This document shows positions 49,859 to 58,449 of a stretch of DNA of 64,000 nt, piece by piece. The position numbers and the translations under genes are program-made. How positions within the stretch are numbered: position 1 is the first letter of the stretch; each line of letters opens with the position of its first letter. The notes under the pieces were generated by a model that worked only from the letters and a program-made list of their open reading frames with translations, had not been told where the DNA came from and did not search any database. The stretch is taken from NCBI GenBank assembly GCA_050700835.1, contig JBOHDX010000114.1, forward strand, positions 1 to 64,000, given 5' to 3'. The DNA comes from JBOHDX01 sp050700835. GTDB taxonomy: Bacteria > Actinomycetota > Actinomycetes > Propionibacteriales > Nocardioidaceae.

Positions 49859-49925
49859 CGCAACCTCGTTCCGTGAGGTCGCGACGAGGCGGTCAGGGTG
49901 TTCGAGCCCACGGGGAAGGGGCTCG
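49859..49925 (+). promoter_or_regulatory. Structured 5' leader of the NlpC/P60 gene
   Basis: Two hairpins precede the Shine-Dalgarno: 49859-49867 with 49875-49883 (8 of 9 pairs), and CGAGCCC/GGGCTCG at 49903-49909 and 49919-49925. Known actinobacterial NlpC/P60 leaders can carry c-di-AMP riboswitches. I do not find that consensus here. Confidence 0.45.
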
Positions 49926-49947
49926 GACAAGACGAGAGGGAATTCCC

Positions 49948-51324
49948 GTGTCACACGACGGACCGATCACGCCGGAACGCCGTCGCCGCACCGTCTCTCG
50001 GGCCGTCCGCCTCGGCGGCGTGTCCGGGATCGCGGTGGCGCTGTGCCTGTCCTCGCTCAGCCAGGCGAGTGCCAACCCCAAGCCGTACCCCTCGAAGCAG
50101 CAGGTTCAGCACGCCAAGCAGGCGGTTACCGACAAGGCGACCCAGGTGGGGCAGATCAAGGCCGCCCTCGCCGCCGCGGACCAGCAGCGCAACGACCTGA
50201 TCATCAAGTCCGACCAGGCAGTCGAGGCCTACGACGGCGCCAGGTACCGGTTGGGTCTGGCTCGCCAGGACGCCAAGCAGGCCAAGGAGAGGGCCAACGC
50301 GGCGTCGCGCAAGGCCGAGAGGCAGCGCGCGCGCGTCGCCCAGCTCACGGTGAACACCTACCAGGCCGGCGGCGGCATGAGTCAGCTGACGACCCTGCTG
50401 CAGGGCCAGGGGCCGCAACAGCTGCTCGACCAGCTCGGTTCGTTCAGCAGCACGACGACGGCCATGCAAGGTGACCTCGCCGGCTACCAGTCGACCAAGG
50501 CGGTCGCGGACGTGCTGCGCAAGCAGGCCGACGCAGCAGTCGCGCGACGGAACGCCGCAGTCAAGGCCGCGGCCGCAGCCAAGCAGCAGGTGGAAGCGGC
50601 CCTCGCGGCGTCCCAGGCCGCCGTGGACCGGATCGCCGCAGAGAGGTCATCGCTGATCCGCCAGCTGGCCCAGGCACAGCACATCTCCGTCCGGATGGCC
50701 CAGCAGCGGCAGACCGCCCTGGCCCGGATCGCTCGGTTGCGCGCCGAGCGGATCGCCGCCCGCCAGGCGGCGCTGGCCCGCGCCCGGCAGCTGCGCGAGC
50801 AGCGCCGCGAGCACCGGCAGCAGGTGCGCGAGCTGCGCCGGGAGCACCGCCAGCAGCAGCACCAGGCGTCGACCGGACCCACCGGACCCACGAACCCGCC
50901 CACCGGACCCACGAACCCGCCGACCAACCCGGGCGGCACGACGCCACCTCCGCCTTCGTCGGGCGGCGCGGCTGCCGCCATCGCGTTCGCCCAGGCGCAG
51001 ATCGGCAAGCCGTACGTCTGGGGCGCGGCCGGACCGGACTCGTGGGACTGCTCAGGCCTGACGATGGGATCCTGGGCCGCCGCCGGGGTGTACCTGCCGC
51101 ACTACGCCGCCTCGCAGTACGAGTCGACCACGCCGATCTCGTCGACCGACCTGCAGCCAGGCGATCTGGTGTTCTGGGGCACGTCGAGCGACCCGGCCTC
51201 GATCTACCACGAGGCGTTGTACGTCGGCGGCGGCATGATCATCGAGGCGCCGCGTACCGGGGAGAACGTCCAGGAGGTCTCGATGTACTCCTGGATCGTG
51301 CCCAACTTCTACTCGAGGGTGTGA
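49948..51324 (+). CDS. NlpC/P60 peptidoglycan endopeptidase (RipA-like) with coiled coil
   Basis: The GTG at 49948 follows GAGAGGG at 7 bases and gives 458 residues. A signal peptide (about residues 1-42) precedes a long Ala/Gln/Arg coiled coil (about 50-310) of the type that regulates RipA or FtsEX-linked hydrolases. A low-complexity linker of TGPTNPP repeats follows, then the NlpC/P60 domain (about 340-458) with catalytic Cys in DSWDCSGL and His in YHEALYVGGG. It should cleave peptidoglycan stem peptides during division. It is monocistronic. Confidence 0.92.
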   Translation: MSHDGPITPERRRRTVSRAVRLGGVSGIAVALCLSSLSQASANPKPYPSKQQVQHAKQAVTDKATQVGQIKAALAAADQQRNDLIIKSDQAVEAYDGARYRLGLARQDAKQAKERANAASRKAERQRARVAQLTVNTYQAGGGMSQLTTLLQGQGPQQLLDQLGSFSSTTTAMQGDLAGYQSTKAVADVLRKQADAAVARRNAAVKAAAAAKQQVEAALAASQAAVDRIAAERSSLIRQLAQAQHISVRMAQQRQTALARIARLRAERIAARQAALARARQLREQRREHRQQVRELRREHRQQQHQASTGPTGPTNPPTGPTNPPTNPGGTTPPPPSSGGAAAAIAFAQAQIGKPYVWGAAGPDSWDCSGLTMGSWAAAGVYLPHYAASQYESTTPISSTDLQPGDLVFWGTSSDPASIYHEALYVGGGMIIEAPRTGENVQEVSMYSWIVPNFYSRV

Positions 51325-51391
51325 CTCACATGACCGAGCCCAGCCAGTCAGAACCGATGATGTGGCCACCGGTCAGGGCCGCCGGCGAGGG

Positions 51392-51883
51392 TCAGTGCTG
51401 CTGGTAGGGGACGAACCTGCCCTGGCTGGCCACGATCTCGGCCTCGGCCTCCGCCCGGCCGGCCCACCTGGCCCCCTCGACCGACTTGCCTGGCTCGAGA
51501 TCCTTGTAGACCTCGAAGAAGTGCTGGATCTCGAGTCGTTCGAACTCCGGCAGGTGGTGGATGTCGCGTAGGTGCTCCTGCCGCGGGTCGACGGCCGGCA
51601 CGCAGACGACCTTGTCGTCGGGGCCCTTCTCGTCGGTCATCCGGAACATGCCGATGGTGCGGCAGGTGATCAGGCAACCGGGAAACGTCGGCTCCGAGAG
51701 CAGCACGAGCGCGTCGAGCGGGTCGCCGTCCTGGCCGAGGGTGTCCTCGATGAAGCCGTAGTCGGCGGGATACTGCGTGGCCGTGAACAGCGTCCGGTCC
51801 AGCCGGATCCGCCCGTTGGAGTGGTCCACTTCGTACTTGTTGCGTTGACCCTTGGGGATCTCGACCGTGACCTCGAACTGCAC
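51392..51883 (-). CDS. ppa: Inorganic pyrophosphatase
   Basis: The 163-residue protein is a family I soluble pyrophosphatase. It has IPKGQRNKYEVDH near the start, YPADYGFIEDTLGQDGDPLDALVLL containing the DxDPxD signature (metal Asp residues), and the conserved KDLEPGK near the C terminus. It hydrolyses pyrophosphate to drive biosynthesis. It is divergent from the PBP4-type carboxypeptidase, a neighbourhood common in actinobacteria. It is convergent with the NlpC/P60 gene, 67 bp apart. Confidence 0.95.
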   Translation of the reverse strand: MQFEVTVEIPKGQRNKYEVDHSNGRIRLDRTLFTATQYPADYGFIEDTLGQDGDPLDALVLLSEPTFPGCLITCRTIGMFRMTDEKGPDDKVVCVPAVDPRQEHLRDIHHLPEFERLEIQHFFEVYKDLEPGKSVEGARWAGRAEAEAEIVASQGRFVPYQQH

Positions 51884-51973
51884 CTGCTCCTACTTTCCGC
51901 GTCGACTTCCGGTGCTCCTCAGGGTGAGCGACCACTGACCTGCCGGCAGGCCCTGCCGTCTAGTGTCTCGCAT

Positions 51974-53470
51974 GTGCGTGGCCCCGTGAACCTCGAGGGA
52001 CGCGCCGGCGCCAGCCGTCGGCGGAGCCCGGCCGGGAGCGTCCGAGGCGTCGTCTCAGTCCTCGTCGTCGTGGTGGTGCTCGCCGCCGCCTGGACCACCG
52101 CCTTCGTCCGCGGCGATCTGCACGGATGGTTCGGGGGCGACCAGCGCCCGAGCGTACCGACGGACGTCGCTCCTCCGACCGAGGTCCGCCTCCCGGTGCC
52201 GCGGGTCGCGCAGCCGGTGCTCGGGCAGCCATCGGGTCCGCCCCTGAGGCCCGCGGCCGTGAGACGAGTCCTGTCCCCACTGCTCAAGGACTCCGCGCTC
52301 GGGGGCCACGTCGGCATCGAGGTGCGCGACCTGACCCACGCACGCACGGTCCTGCGCCTCGGCCACGGCAGCTTCACGCCGGCATCCACGCTGAAGCTGT
52401 TCACCACGACGGCCGCGCTCAAGGTGCTCGGACCCGACCATCGGTTCACCACGTCGACGATCCTGCTGCGCCGGGCACGGGTGCCGAAGCTCGTCCTGGT
52501 CGGCGGTGGCGACCCGCTCCTTGCGCTGCGGAAGGCGAAGCCGTCCGTCGACACCTACCCGCAGCCGGCGACGCTCGCCGCCCTCGCCGCGCGGACGGCG
52601 AGGGCGCTTCGCGCCGTCGGCACGACCCGGGTACGCCTCGGCTACGACGCGTCCCGGTTCACCGGGCCCTCGGCCAGCCCCACCTGGCCGCCGAGCTACA
52701 TCGGCAGCTTCGTCGTCAGCCCGGTGTCGGCGCTGTGGGTGGACGAAGGGGTGCTGCCCTCCGGCTACCGCCGGGCGGCAGACCCGCCCCTCGCCGCCAC
52801 CGAGGCGTTCGCGCAGCTGCTCAGGGCTCACGGCATCCACATCCAGGGCGTACCCGCGGCGACGTCGGTGGCGGCCGCGCGGACGCCGGGAGCGGCCACC
52901 GGTCCGCTGGCACAGGTGCAGAGCGCACCCCTGGCCGCGATCGTCCAGCACACGTTGGAGCAGAGCGACAACGACGCCGCCGAGGTGCTGTTGCGGCAGC
53001 TGGCGATCGGGACCGGACGGCGGGCCTCCTTCGCCGGCGGTGTCGCCGCGCTGCGGCAGGTGCTGGTAGGGCTCGGGGTGCCCTGGCGGGGGCTGCGCGT
53101 GTACGACGGGAGTGGGCTCTCCCGTCACGACCGGGTGACGACGAGTGCGGTCAGCACCGTGCTCCGGTTGGCGTCCACCGGTCCGGCGGCGATCAGGACC
53201 GTCGCCACAGGTCTTCCGGTGGCGGGGTTCGACGGGTCGCTGGAGAGCCGCTTCTTCGCTCCCGGCACCCGGGCGGCGTTGGGCGTGGTGCGGGCCAAGA
53301 CGGGGACACTCACGGGCGTGAGCGGGCTGGCCGGACTCGTCGTCGACCGCAGCGGAACCCCGCTGTCCTTCGTCGCGCTGCTCGACCGGGTACCGGTTTC
53401 GTCGACGCTTGCGGCCCGCACCGGCCTCGACCGCATCGCCGCCGCCCTGGCCGGCTGTGGTTGCCCCTGA
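51974..53470 (+). CDS. dacB: D-alanyl-D-alanine carboxypeptidase/endopeptidase (PBP4, DacB type)
   Basis: The GTG at 51974 (or 51986) gives about 498 residues. A single N-terminal membrane segment (SVLVVVVVLAAAWTTAF) acts as anchor or signal. The S13 peptidase domain has SxxK at ASTLKL (Ser138-Lys141), SxN in SDNDAAEVLLRQ, and KTG in RAKTGTLTGVSG. It trims D-Ala from pentapeptides or cleaves cross-links outside the membrane. The final Cys-rich tail CGCP is short and probably not functional. It begins an operon continuing into tilS and hpt. Confidence 0.9.
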   Translation: MRGPVNLEGRAGASRRRSPAGSVRGVVSVLVVVVVLAAAWTTAFVRGDLHGWFGGDQRPSVPTDVAPPTEVRLPVPRVAQPVLGQPSGPPLRPAAVRRVLSPLLKDSALGGHVGIEVRDLTHARTVLRLGHGSFTPASTLKLFTTTAALKVLGPDHRFTTSTILLRRARVPKLVLVGGGDPLLALRKAKPSVDTYPQPATLAALAARTARALRAVGTTRVRLGYDASRFTGPSASPTWPPSYIGSFVVSPVSALWVDEGVLPSGYRRAADPPLAATEAFAQLLRAHGIHIQGVPAATSVAAARTPGAATGPLAQVQSAPLAAIVQHTLEQSDNDAAEVLLRQLAIGTGRRASFAGGVAALRQVLVGLGVPWRGLRVYDGSGLSRHDRVTTSAVSTVLRLASTGPAAIRTVATGLPVAGFDGSLESRFFAPGTRAALGVVRAKTGTLTGVSGLAGLVVDRSGTPLSFVALLDRVPVSSTLAARTGLDRIAAALAGCGCP

Positions 53471-53493
53471 CCGGCGCACCGTACGGTTGGGGC

Positions 53494-54555
53494 ATGGCTG
53501 AGTCCGGCATCGTCGACTGGCGGTTCGCGGTGCAGACGGCCGCGCGCCTGGTGCGGCCCGGGCCGCAGATCCCCCGGGATGAGGTCGACGACGTCGTTGA
53601 CGAGCTGCGCCGCGGGGCTGCCCTGTCCGAGAACCACGTCCGCGACTTCACCGAGCTGCATGCCCGGTCGGCGACTGCCCCGGTGCTGGTGGTGGACCGT
53701 CGGGGCTGGGTCCAGGCCAACGCGGACGGGTTCGCGACTCTGATGGACCCGCTCGTCGACAAGATCCGCCGACGCCATCACCTGCCGGATGGAGTCGTCA
53801 AGGTGGTCGGCTCACGAGTCACCGGCGCCGAGGCGGGGGCACTGCTGGGCTTCTTGTCCACCAAGGTGCTCGGTCAGTTCGACCCGTTCTGGACCGGTGG
53901 CCCCGAGAGCACCGGCCGGATGCTGCTGGTGGCGCCGAACATCGTCGCCGCGGAGCAGGAGCTCGACGTGGACCCGCACGACTTCCGGCTCTGGGTGTGC
54001 CTGCACGAGGAGACCCACCGCGTGCAGTTCACTGCCGTCCCGTGGATGCGTGACTACCTGCGCGGTCAGGTGGCCGAGTTCGTCGATGCCACGGACATCG
54101 ATCCCGAGCGCCTCGCCACGCTGCTGAACGACGCTATCGGTCACGTTGCTCGGATCGTCCGTGGCGACAGCGACGTGTCGATCGCAGAGATCCTGGCCAG
54201 CCCTGAGCAGCGCCAGGTGATCGATCGGCTGACCGGGGTCATGTCCCTCCTGGAGGGCCACGCCGACGTCGTCATGGACGGTGTCGGCCCGTCGGTGATC
54301 CCCACCGTCGACCAGATCCGGACGAGGTTCAACCGCCGTCGAGGCGGTGGCTCCCCGTTCGACCTGCTGATCCGCAGGTTGCTCGGTCTCGACGCCAAGA
54401 TGCGTCAGTACAAGGACGGCGCAGCGTTCGTGCGCGCCGTGGTCGACAAGGTCGGCACCGCGGGGTTCAACGCGGTCTGGTCGGAACCGTCAGCGTTGCC
54501 CAGCAAGGCCGAGATCGCCGACCCGGCCTCCTGGGTCGCCCGCCTACACGGCTGA
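53494..54555 (+). CDS. Zinc-dependent metalloprotease-like protein (DUF2342 family)
   Basis: The ATG at 53494 gives 353 residues. The sequence matches the actinobacterial DUF2342/'coenzyme F420 biosynthesis-associated' family. It carries WVCLHEETHRVQF with an HExxH zinc motif (about residues 169-173), MSLLEGHADVVMD as the distal Glu/His segment, and GLDAKMRQYKDG near the C terminus. Despite the family label, no link to F420 is visible here. Its place between dacB and tilS is conserved in many actinobacteria by my recollection. Confidence 0.85.
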   Translation: MAESGIVDWRFAVQTAARLVRPGPQIPRDEVDDVVDELRRGAALSENHVRDFTELHARSATAPVLVVDRRGWVQANADGFATLMDPLVDKIRRRHHLPDGVVKVVGSRVTGAEAGALLGFLSTKVLGQFDPFWTGGPESTGRMLLVAPNIVAAEQELDVDPHDFRLWVCLHEETHRVQFTAVPWMRDYLRGQVAEFVDATDIDPERLATLLNDAIGHVARIVRGDSDVSIAEILASPEQRQVIDRLTGVMSLLEGHADVVMDGVGPSVIPTVDQIRTRFNRRRGGGSPFDLLIRRLLGLDAKMRQYKDGAAFVRAVVDKVGTAGFNAVWSEPSALPSKAEIADPASWVARLHG

Positions 54556-54564
54556 CTCCGCGCC

Positions 54565-55551
54565 GTGGGACACCCGCTGCACCCGTCGTTGGCGGCCGTG
54601 AGGCTGGCTGTGCGCCGGTGCCTGTCGGATCTGGCTCGTGGCTCACTGGTGCTGGTCGCGTGCTCCGGTGGCTCGGACTCGATGGCGTTACTGGTCGCCA
54701 CCACGTTCGTCGCCCCGCGCCTGCAGCTGCGGGTCGGGACCGTGGTCGTGGACCACTGCCTGCAGGCCGGCTCCGGTGAGGTGGCGGAAGCAACGGCCGC
54801 GCGCGCCACGGCCCTGGGCGCCACACCGGTGGAGGTACGCCAGGTCGCGGTGGGCACGGCGGGAGGTCCCGAGGCAGCTGCCAGGGAAGCGCGCCGGCAC
54901 GCCTTGAAGGACGCAGCGAGCGAGCACGGCGCCTCCATCGTGCTGCTCGGCCACACGCTCGACGACCAGGCGGAGACCGTCCTGCTCGGGCTCGCTCGCG
55001 GTTCCGGCGCGCGGTCCCTGGCCGGCATGCGGCCGGTCGACGGGCTGTGGCGTCGTCCGTTGCTGGGCCTGCGCCGCTCGGACACCCTCGCCGCCTGCGC
55101 CGCAGCAGGGGAGCGGGTGTGGCAGGACCCGCACAACGACCAAGCTTCCTTCACACGGGTACGCGTCCGACTCGACGTGCTACCGGTCATGGACGCCGCA
55201 CTTGGGCCCGGCGTCGCGCCTGCCCTGGCCCGCACCGCCGACCTGCTGCGCGCCGACGCCGACCTGCTGGACCGACTCGCCGCAGACCTCCACGCCCGCG
55301 TCCGCGTGGCCGGCGGCCTGTCGGTGCAAGGTCTCGCCGAGGCCCCTCCCGCGCTACGGACCCGGGTGCTCCGGATCGCCGCGCTCGGCGCCGGGTGCCC
55401 GCCCAGCGAGCTCACCCTCGGCCATGTCCGGTCCATCGAGGCGATGCTCACCGACTGGCACGGTCAACGCGGCGTCGACCTGCCCGGGCGGGTCACCTGC
55501 CGGCGTACCGGCACCGCCTTGGGGTTCAGCGGCGACCCTGTGGCAGGGTGA
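54565..55551 (+). CDS. tilS: tRNA(Ile)-lysidine synthase
   Basis: The GTG at 54565 gives 328 residues. The PP-loop ATPase motif is ACSGGSDSMAL (about residues 33-43), and the following DHCLQAGSGEVA and HTLDDQAETVLLGLARGSG are standard for TilS. The C-terminal substrate-binding domain is shorter than in E. coli, as is normal in actinobacteria. It modifies C34 of tRNA-Ile(CAU) to lysidine. It is 6 bp upstream of hpt. Confidence 0.92.
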   Translation: MGHPLHPSLAAVRLAVRRCLSDLARGSLVLVACSGGSDSMALLVATTFVAPRLQLRVGTVVVDHCLQAGSGEVAEATAARATALGATPVEVRQVAVGTAGGPEAAAREARRHALKDAASEHGASIVLLGHTLDDQAETVLLGLARGSGARSLAGMRPVDGLWRRPLLGLRRSDTLAACAAAGERVWQDPHNDQASFTRVRVRLDVLPVMDAALGPGVAPALARTADLLRADADLLDRLAADLHARVRVAGGLSVQGLAEAPPALRTRVLRIAALGAGCPPSELTLGHVRSIEAMLTDWHGQRGVDLPGRVTCRRTGTALGFSGDPVAG

Positions 55552-55557
55552 GCGCTC

Positions 55558-56109
55558 GTGGACGAGACCCACGTCGGCGACGACATCGAGAAGATCCTGT
55601 TCACCGAGGAGCAGATCCAGGACCGGCTGGTCGAGCTGGCCGCCGACATCGAGCGGGACCACGTGGGCCAGGACCTGCTGCTGGTGGGCATCCTGCGCGG
55701 GGCCGTGATGGTGATGGCCGACCTGGCCCGGGCACTGGGGCGGCACGTCGAGATGGACTGGATGGACATCTCGTCCTACGGCGCCGGCACCACCTCGTCC
55801 GGCGTGGTCCGGATCCTCAAGGATCTCGACACCGACATCACCGACCGGCATGTCCTGCTCGTGGACGAGATCATCGACACCGGCCTGACCCTGTCCTGGC
55901 TGACCAAGAGCCTCAGCTCCCGCAACCCGGCGTCGGTGGAGATCTGCACGCTGCTACGCAAGCCGGAGGCCCAGCAGATGAAGGTCGACGTCAGGTACGT
56001 CGGGTTCGACATCCCCAACGAGTTCGTCGTGGGCTACGGCCTCGACTACCGTGAGAAGTACCGCAACCTGCGCTGCATCGGCACGCTGGCACCCACTGTC
56101 TACTCCTGA
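55558..56109 (+). CDS. hpt: Hypoxanthine phosphoribosyltransferase
   Basis: The GTG at 55558 gives 183 residues. The PRPP-binding motif is LLVDEIIDTGLTLSWL (about residues 100-115; acidic pair DE and DTG loop), with ILRGAVMVMADL upstream and the VDVRYVGFDIPNEFVVGYGLDY purine-contact segment downstream. It salvages hypoxanthine and guanine to nucleotides. tilS-hpt-ftsH is a widely conserved order. It ends before a repeat-rich 285-bp gap. Confidence 0.94.
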   Translation: MDETHVGDDIEKILFTEEQIQDRLVELAADIERDHVGQDLLLVGILRGAVMVMADLARALGRHVEMDWMDISSYGAGTTSSGVVRILKDLDTDITDRHVLLVDEIIDTGLTLSWLTKSLSSRNPASVEICTLLRKPEAQQMKVDVRYVGFDIPNEFVVGYGLDYREKYRNLRCIGTLAPTVYS

Positions 56110-56124
56110 CCGCGGGCTGTTCGA

Positions 56125-56172
56125 CCCAACGACTGGCCCAACGACTGGCCCAACGACTGGCCCACCGACTGG
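56125..56172. repeat. 12-bp tandem repeat, four copies
   Basis: CCCAACGACTGG starts at 56125, 56137 and 56149. A fourth copy with one change (CCCACCGACTGG) is at 56161. The last copy forms the left arm of the hairpin at 56161-56213. Confidence 0.9.
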
Positions 56173-56213
56173 GGAGTGCCCCGGGAACGCCGAAGCACTC
56201 CCCAGTCGTTGGG
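56161..56213. terminator. 19-bp hairpin downstream of hpt
   Basis: The arms 56161-56179 and 56195-56213 pair at 18 of 19 positions with a 15-base loop. It is 50 bp after the hpt stop and before the ftsH promoter. A terminator role is likely. The left arm is one unit of the tandem array. Confidence 0.65.
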
Positions 56214-56375
56214 TGAGGGGACGGAGCGGGCAGCCGGTCTTGACCGTCCCACCGCGCGACGGTCCGGGCCCGTGTACCGTTCGAGTCCTGTCGTGCAGGT
56301 ACGGCCGGCGGCCGTGGCCGCTGTGAGCAGCGCACACGACCAGCATCCGACGTAGCACCCAGTGGCAGGAGGAGC

Positions 56376-56389
56376 GGGGCGTCAGCCCC
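56376..56389 (+). promoter_or_regulatory. Hairpin between ftsH Shine-Dalgarno and start codon
   Basis: AGGAGGAG (56367-56374) is 20 bases from the ATG at 56395, too far for normal initiation. Between them GGGGC and GCCCC (56376-56380, 56385-56389) can form a 5-bp stem with GTCA loop. Folding removes 14 bases and leaves an effective spacing of about 6. This could tune ftsH translation. Confidence 0.5.
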
Positions 56390-56394
56390 CGATC

Positions 56395-58449
56395 ATGGAC
56401 GTCAAACGCATCGTCAGAGGCCCATGGCTGTGGATCATCGTGGGCGTCGTCGCCGTGCTCGGCATCTTGCAGTACGTCTCCTCCAGCAGCGGGTACGACT
56501 CGGTCGACACCGCCAAGATGATCAGCTACATCAACGACGGCTCGGTCAAGTCGGTCGTGTTCAAGGACGGCGACCAGGAGATCGACGCCACCCTCGACTC
56601 GGGTCGCAAGGTGTCCTCCCAGTGGCTCGGCAACCAGGGTCTCCAGCTGGTCAACAAGGTCCAGAAGCAGGTCGACGCCCACAAGATCTCGACCTACAAC
56701 GTCGAGGTCCCCCAAGGAAGCTTCCTGGGCTCACTGCTGAGCGCGATCCTCCCGTTCATCATCATCTTCGTCCTGTTCCTGTTCTTCATGAACCAGATCC
56801 AGGGCGGCGGCCGCGGCATCATGCAGTTCGCCAAGTCCAAGGCCAAGCTGATCACCAAGGACACGCCGAAGACGACGTTCGCCGATGTCGCGGGTGCTGA
56901 CGAAGCGGTCGAGGAGCTCGGCGAGATCAAGGAGTTCCTGCAGGAGCCCGCGAAGTTCCAGGCGGTCGGTGCCAAGATCCCCAAAGGCGTCCTTCTCTAC
57001 GGCGCCCCGGGCACCGGGAAGACGCTGCTGGCGCGTGCCGTCGCAGGCGAGGCAGGCGTCCCGTTTTACTCGATCTCCGGCTCCGACTTCGTCGAGATGT
57101 TCGTGGGCGTCGGCGCGAGCCGGGTCCGTGACCTGTTCGAGCAGGCGAAGGAGAACGCGCCGGCGATCGTGTTCATCGACGAGATCGACGCCGTCGGCCG
57201 GCACCGTGGCGCCGGGCTCGGGGGTGGTCACGACGAGCGTGAGCAGACCCTCAACCAGCTGTTGGTCGAGATGGACGGTTTCGACATCCGTGGCGGCGTC
57301 ATCCTGATCGCCGCCACGAACCGACCCGACGTGCTCGACCCCGCTCTGCTGCGGCCGGGCCGGTTCGACCGCCAGATCGCCGTGGACAATCCCGACCTCA
57401 CCGGCCGGCTGAAGATTCTGGAGGTGCACTCCCGGGGCAAGCCGATGGCACCTGCCATCGACCTGTCGTCGGTGGCGCGTCGCACTCCCGGCTTCACCGG
57501 CGCGGATCTGGCGAACGTCCTCAATGAGGCGGCGCTGCTGACCGCTCGCGCCAACGACAAGATGATCGACAACATCGCCCTCGACGAGGCCATCGACCGG
57601 GTCGTGGCCGGCCCGCAGAAGCGGACCAGGCTGATGAGCGAGCTGGAGAAGAAGATCACCGCCTACCACGAGGGCGGGCACGCCCTGGTCGCGGCAGCGC
57701 TGCCGGGCAACGACCCGGTGCACAAGATCACGATCCTGCCGCGCGGCCGTGCGCTCGGCTACACGATGGTGCTGCCGGACGAGGACAAGTACTCCACGAC
57801 CCGCAGCGAGATGCTCGACAAGCTGGCTTACATGATGGGTGGCCGGGCGGCGGAGGAGCTCGTCTTCCACGACCCCACGACCGGTGCGGCCAACGACATC
57901 GACAAGGCGACCAGTCTGGCCCGGGCCATGGTCACGCAGTACGGCATGACTGAGCGGTTGGGCGCGATCAAGCTCGGCGAGAACAACTCCGAGCCGTTCC
58001 TGGGTCGCGACATCGGCCACACCCGCAACTACTCGGAGGAAGTGGCGGCGTTGGTCGACGAGGAGGTCAACCGGCTCATCACCGCGGCGCACCAGGAGGC
58101 GTTCGACGTCCTGGTCGACAACCGCGATGTCCTCGACGAGCTGGTGCTGACCCTGCTGGCCAAGGAGACCCTCGACAAGGCACAGGTCGCCGAGATCTTC
58201 TCCACCTTGCGGATGCGCTCCGTGCGCCCGGCGTGGACGGGGTCGCCGAACCGCGTGCCGTCCGACATCCCGCCGGTGATCTCGCCCAAGGAACAGGCGG
58301 CGATGAACGGCAAGCCGGTGTCCGCTCCTGTGGAGGAGGAGCAGGGCGCCATCGTGCTCGCACCAGGCGATGCTGGCGACGTGCACGGCAACGGGATGTC
58401 AGGAGGCGACGGCGGTGGCCAGCCGCAGCCCCCGAACCTCGGCGGCTGA
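56395..58449 (+). CDS. ftsH: ATP-dependent zinc metalloprotease FtsH
   Basis: The ATG at 56395 gives 684 residues. Two membrane segments (about 10-28 and 112-134) flank an extracytoplasmic domain. The AAA module has Walker A GAPGTGKT (203-210), Walker B IVFIDEID and the SRH region. The peptidase motif is HEGGH (425-429) with a distal Asp in the following helix region. FtsH degrades misfolded membrane and regulatory proteins. The C terminus is Gly-rich and overlaps the folE start by 35 bp. Confidence 0.97.
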   Translation: MDVKRIVRGPWLWIIVGVVAVLGILQYVSSSSGYDSVDTAKMISYINDGSVKSVVFKDGDQEIDATLDSGRKVSSQWLGNQGLQLVNKVQKQVDAHKISTYNVEVPQGSFLGSLLSAILPFIIIFVLFLFFMNQIQGGGRGIMQFAKSKAKLITKDTPKTTFADVAGADEAVEELGEIKEFLQEPAKFQAVGAKIPKGVLLYGAPGTGKTLLARAVAGEAGVPFYSISGSDFVEMFVGVGASRVRDLFEQAKENAPAIVFIDEIDAVGRHRGAGLGGGHDEREQTLNQLLVEMDGFDIRGGVILIAATNRPDVLDPALLRPGRFDRQIAVDNPDLTGRLKILEVHSRGKPMAPAIDLSSVARRTPGFTGADLANVLNEAALLTARANDKMIDNIALDEAIDRVVAGPQKRTRLMSELEKKITAYHEGGHALVAAALPGNDPVHKITILPRGRALGYTMVLPDEDKYSTTRSEMLDKLAYMMGGRAAEELVFHDPTTGAANDIDKATSLARAMVTQYGMTERLGAIKLGENNSEPFLGRDIGHTRNYSEEVAALVDEEVNRLITAAHQEAFDVLVDNRDVLDELVLTLLAKETLDKAQVAEIFSTLRMRSVRPAWTGSPNRVPSDIPPVISPKEQAAMNGKPVSAPVEEEQGAIVLAPGDAGDVHGNGMSGGDGGGQPQPPNLGG

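Larger units (their letters stand above)
49297..49947. other. 651-bp intergenic region with nested palindrome, GC-rich repeats and NlpC/P60 leader
   Basis: No gene is supported. In order: a nested palindrome (49349-49481), GC-rich imperfect tandem repeats (about 49487-49640), an AT-rich promoter-like stretch (about 49730-49810) containing an ATTACA/TGTAAT inverted repeat, and a structured leader (49859-49925) before the start at 49948. Confidence 0.75.

Noticed and set aside
49859..49925. c-di-AMP (ydaO-type) riboswitch upstream of the NlpC/P60 gene
   Set aside because: The known conserved segments of that riboswitch are not recognisable; only simple hairpins are present.
56125..56172. Short CRISPR-like or iteron array (replication origin)
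   Set aside because: 12-mers are directly adjacent, only four copies, with no replication-initiator gene or AT-rich region; slippage at a terminator arm explains them better.
56279..56288. GTTCGAGTCC as a tRNA T-loop
   Set aside because: No matching acceptor, D-arm or anticodon stem could be found around it.
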